Assembly: GCA_034002905.1 (NCBI GenBank)
Contig: JAVEZQ010000006.1
Span: 34,602-98,601, forward strand
From: UBA8914 sp034002905
GTDB taxonomy: Bacteria > Pseudomonadota > Alphaproteobacteria > UBA9219
Reading direction: 5' to 3'
Length of the DNA stretch: 64,000 nucleotides
In this document: in pieces, positions 63,020 to 64,000 of the stretch
How positions within the stretch are numbered: the first letter of the stretch is position 1
How the letters are laid out: each line of letters opens with the position of its first letter
Notes under the pieces: model-generated
Seen by the model: only the letters and a program-made list of their open reading frames with translations
The model's database searches: none
What the model was told of the DNA's origin: nothing
Made by a program: the position numbers and the translations under genes

Positions 63020-63656
63020 GGATCGTTTTAAGGTCCTAAGACAGCGCGGGTTTAGCTTGACGGAGTTTGCCATCGTTCTTGGGGTTATGGGCGTTGTATT
63101 GTCGGCTTTGTGGTCGTTCGCCAGCATCGTGCGTGAGCAAGCAAGAAGGGAAGAAACCAAAGAGCAATTGATGGTGATGGTTGCGCATATTCGTGATCAT
63201 TATCTGGGACGTCGCTGCGCTTCGGTCAATACGAGTTGTACTAACGGCTCGGATCTGACGGATTATCTGCTAAGGCGCAACGCTTTGTTGCCCGAGCAAA
63301 TCCGTAACAGGACGGCTGGCGTTTGGGTTGCGGATCACCCTTGGGGGGTCTCAGCAGCAGGTGGGGGGGCGCTCGCCAATGGTGGGCTAGCTGTCTTTGC
63401 CGGCGATGATACCGGGGCTTCTCCGGACTCTTTCTTTACCATCGAATATCGTGGACTGAGCCGACCGAATTGTATTGCGTTGTCTGCGAGCCTGTCCGGG
63501 GTAGGGACGCCAACGGGGCTAACGCAGGTCCTCGTCAATGGGTCTGATGCCGCACCGCTGCCAGTGGCGCCAGAGGTCGCAGATGGGTTTTGTGTGGAGC
63601 CTGCGGGCGATCAAAATGTGATCCGCCTGATCTATCGCCTTCGGAACAATGGTTAA
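62997..63656 (+). CDS. Type IVb prepilin-like protein 2
   Basis: 219 residues. A basic leader then GFSLTEFAIVLGVMGVVLSA (G^F, Glu at +5), and a globular head with four Cys (RCASVNTSC near residue 75, RPNC, DGFC). It is a second prepilin with the leader of the first but a different head, so it is a relative and not a recent copy. Either may be the major pilin; the other may be a tip protein. Confidence 0.75.
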   Translation: MTSKFAPKDRFKVLRQRGFSLTEFAIVLGVMGVVLSALWSFASIVREQARREETKEQLMVMVAHIRDHYLGRRCASVNTSCTNGSDLTDYLLRRNALLPEQIRNRTAGVWVADHPWGVSAAGGGALANGGLAVFAGDDTGASPDSFFTIEYRGLSRPNCIALSASLSGVGTPTGLTQVLVNGSDAAPLPVAPEVADGFCVEPAGDQNVIRLIYRLRNNG

Positions 63657-63843
63657 TATGGCCTTGTTCGGCCATTGAATGGGTCTGAAGACATTGGATC
63701 GAAAGTTGTTGGCGAGCCATATTTTCGGTAATAGGCCTGAATTTTCATATTTCAGAGGGCATAGTGATGATTTTTATTGATTTTGCATGATGGGTCGGTT
63801 AACTGTGGCTTCCTGTCAGTGTGGGGCATCCCGCAAGACACGT
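63657..63843. other. Gap between the last pilin gene and tRNA-Glu
   Basis: 187 bases with no gene I can support. A weak AT-rich segment around 63745-63790 could hold the tRNA promoter. No direct-repeat copy of the tRNA 3' end is seen here. Confidence 0.4.
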
Positions 63844-63919
63844 GTCTCCTTCGTCTAGAGGCCTAGGACATCGCCCTTTCACGGCGGTAACACGGGTTCG
63901 AATCCCGTAGGAGACGCCA
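63844..63919 (+). tRNA. tRNA-Glu (anticodon TTC)
   Basis: 76 bases with CCA encoded. Acceptor arms GTCTCCT and AGGAGAC pair perfectly, the anticodon loop reads CTTTCAC (TTC), and the T arm is GGGTTCGAATCCC. It closely resembles the E. coli tRNA-Glu sequence. It is immediately followed by a strong terminator. Confidence 0.97.
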
Positions 63920-63928
63920 TTGAAACGA

Positions 63929-63952
63929 AAAGCCCCGAAGGGGCTTTTTTCG
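63929..63952. terminator. Terminator after tRNA-Glu
   Basis: AGCCCC-GAA-GGGGCT (63931-63945) followed by TTTTT; flanking AAACGAAA and TTTCGTTT extend the symmetry, so it can act in both directions. Confidence 0.9.
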
Positions 63953-64000
63953 TTTTAATAACACCCCTCACGGGATTTGAAGCCGGACAAACGGTTCGAC

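Overview
The window is a contiguous piece of a bacterial chromosome, most likely from an alphaproteobacterium. The signs are a GTTC-N7-GTTC SOS box in front of lexA, a GcrA-like regulator, CtrA-type TTAA-N7-TTAA boxes, an RpoH-like promoter of alphaproteobacterial form before groES, and an NtrC/sigma-54-type promoter before flgE. Species cannot be told from the sequence alone.

Region 1 (1-26042) is mostly housekeeping. It starts with the end of a phosphate acyltransferase gene plus ackA. The reverse-strand ruvC-ruvA-ruvB-(SBP-ybgC)-tolQ-tolR-tolA-tolB-pal cluster follows, in which ybgC is fused in frame behind a periplasmic solute-binding protein. Next come an nfeD/SPFH membrane cluster, tsaD-gpsA, lexA, an OpgC-like membrane acyltransferase, a flagellar hook operon (flgE-flgK-flgL plus a degenerate methyltransferase-like gene), a PP1/PP2A-type phosphatase, comEC and gltX.

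Region 2 (26158-35529 and 41144-54054) encodes much of a type IVB (Dot/Icm, I-type) secretion system. The gene order follows IncI plasmid R64 closely: dotI(x2)-dotH-dotG-dotF-dotE-icmD(x2)-dotN corresponds to traM-N-O-P-Q-R-T, and dotD-dotC-dotB-icmT corresponds to traH-I-J-K. Region 3 (54345-63656) follows directly and encodes an R64-like type IVb thin pilus: pilL, pilN, pilO, pilP, pilQ, pilR and two prepilin genes. A tRNA-Glu gene with a strong terminator closes the window. No coupling ATPase (DotL/TrbC), DotO/TraU, DotA/TraY, relaxase or prepilin peptidase is visible; these must lie outside the window or be absent.

Two things make the locus unusual. A housekeeping block (antiporter, groES-groEL, trmL, O-antigen-ligase-like gene; 35620-41031) splits the secretion system, so it looks like a resident chromosomal machine rather than an intact mobile element. 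Between that block and dotD lies a set of exported proteins I cannot assign to known Dot/Icm parts: an Ivy-like lysozyme inhibitor, a lytic transglycosylase with an extra C-terminal domain, a second protein carrying the same extra domain, three tandem cysteine-rich paralogues of about 470-540 residues, a soluble protein, a second lytic transglycosylase and a DsbC/TrbB-like thiol isomerase. I infer a periplasmic or cell-surface module, with peptidoglycan opening, disulfide folding and a cysteine-rich structure, attached to this secretion system. It is the best candidate here for something undescribed.
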